Shown: piece by piece, positions 15,023 to 15,028 of the stretch
Position numbering within the stretch: position 1 is the stretch's first letter
Layout: each line of letters opens with the position of its first letter
Assembly: GCA_964435725.1 (NCBI GenBank)
Contig: CAYTAJ010000058.1
Coordinates: 1-15,028, forward strand
Length of the DNA: 15,028 bases
From: Litorimonas sp964435725
Lineage (GTDB): Bacteria; Pseudomonadota; Alphaproteobacteria; Caulobacterales; Maricaulaceae
Reading direction: 5' to 3'
Program-made: the position numbers and the translations under genes
The notes under the pieces: generated by a model
Told to the model about the DNA's origin: nothing
The model's database searches: none
What the model saw: only the letters and a program-made list of their open reading frames with translations

Positions 15023-15028
15023 AATATC

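Overview
The window comes from a Gram-negative bacterium, most likely an alphaproteobacterium of moderate G+C. Lipoprotein signals, Sec signals, inner-membrane proton-channel proteins and a LolD/MacB-type ABC exporter all imply a two-membrane envelope. The class assignment is a weak inference from general codon and protein character. There are no rRNA or tRNA genes, no CRISPR array and no recognisable mobile element.

Region 1 (1-2351, minus strand) is the 5' part of one long gene. It encodes a CheB methylesterase, a CheR methyltransferase, a heptad-repeat coiled coil and the start of a PAS domain, all in one chain. The gene runs off the left edge of the window and is open over all 783 visible codons. 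An intergenic stretch of about 360 bases (2352-2710) separates it from the next operon.

Region 2 (2711-11130, minus strand) is the most interesting part. It is a compact run of seven genes whose junctions are overlaps or gaps under 50 bases. In transcription order they encode: an outer-membrane-type lipoprotein with C-terminal MORN-like repeats; a secreted helical protein of unknown family; two paralogous single-pass proteins, each with a MotB-like transmembrane Asp, a coiled coil, a Pro/Glu linker and a VWA domain; a four-helix MotA/TolQ/ExbB-type channel protein; a single-pass protein with four TPR-like repeats and a formylglycine-generating-enzyme fold that lacks the usual catalytic cysteines; and a secreted Gln-rich repeat protein. 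I read this as a candidate ion-driven envelope motor. The channel would be a MotA-like pentamer and the two VWA proteins would form an unequal MotB-like pair, because only one has an intact metal-binding MIDAS. The pseudo-FGE, lipoprotein, secreted protein and Gln-rich protein would be periplasmic or outer-membrane partners. I know of no named system with this composition. The Gln-rich gene contains a 100-base run of N inside its tandem repeat. The N run breaks the apparent frame, and the real stop lies at 2711.

Region 3 (11412-14851, plus strand) is diverged from region 2 by about 280 bases. It is a four-gene overlapping operon encoding a His-rich DUF2796 (ZrgA-like) lipoprotein, a DUF3299 lipoprotein, an ABC ATPase and a MacB/FtsX-type permease. 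This matches the zinc-related Zrg type of locus.

Region 4 (14834-15022, minus strand) is a short convergent reading frame at the right edge. It is probably a small basic protein or the tail of a larger one, and it overlaps the permease 3' end.
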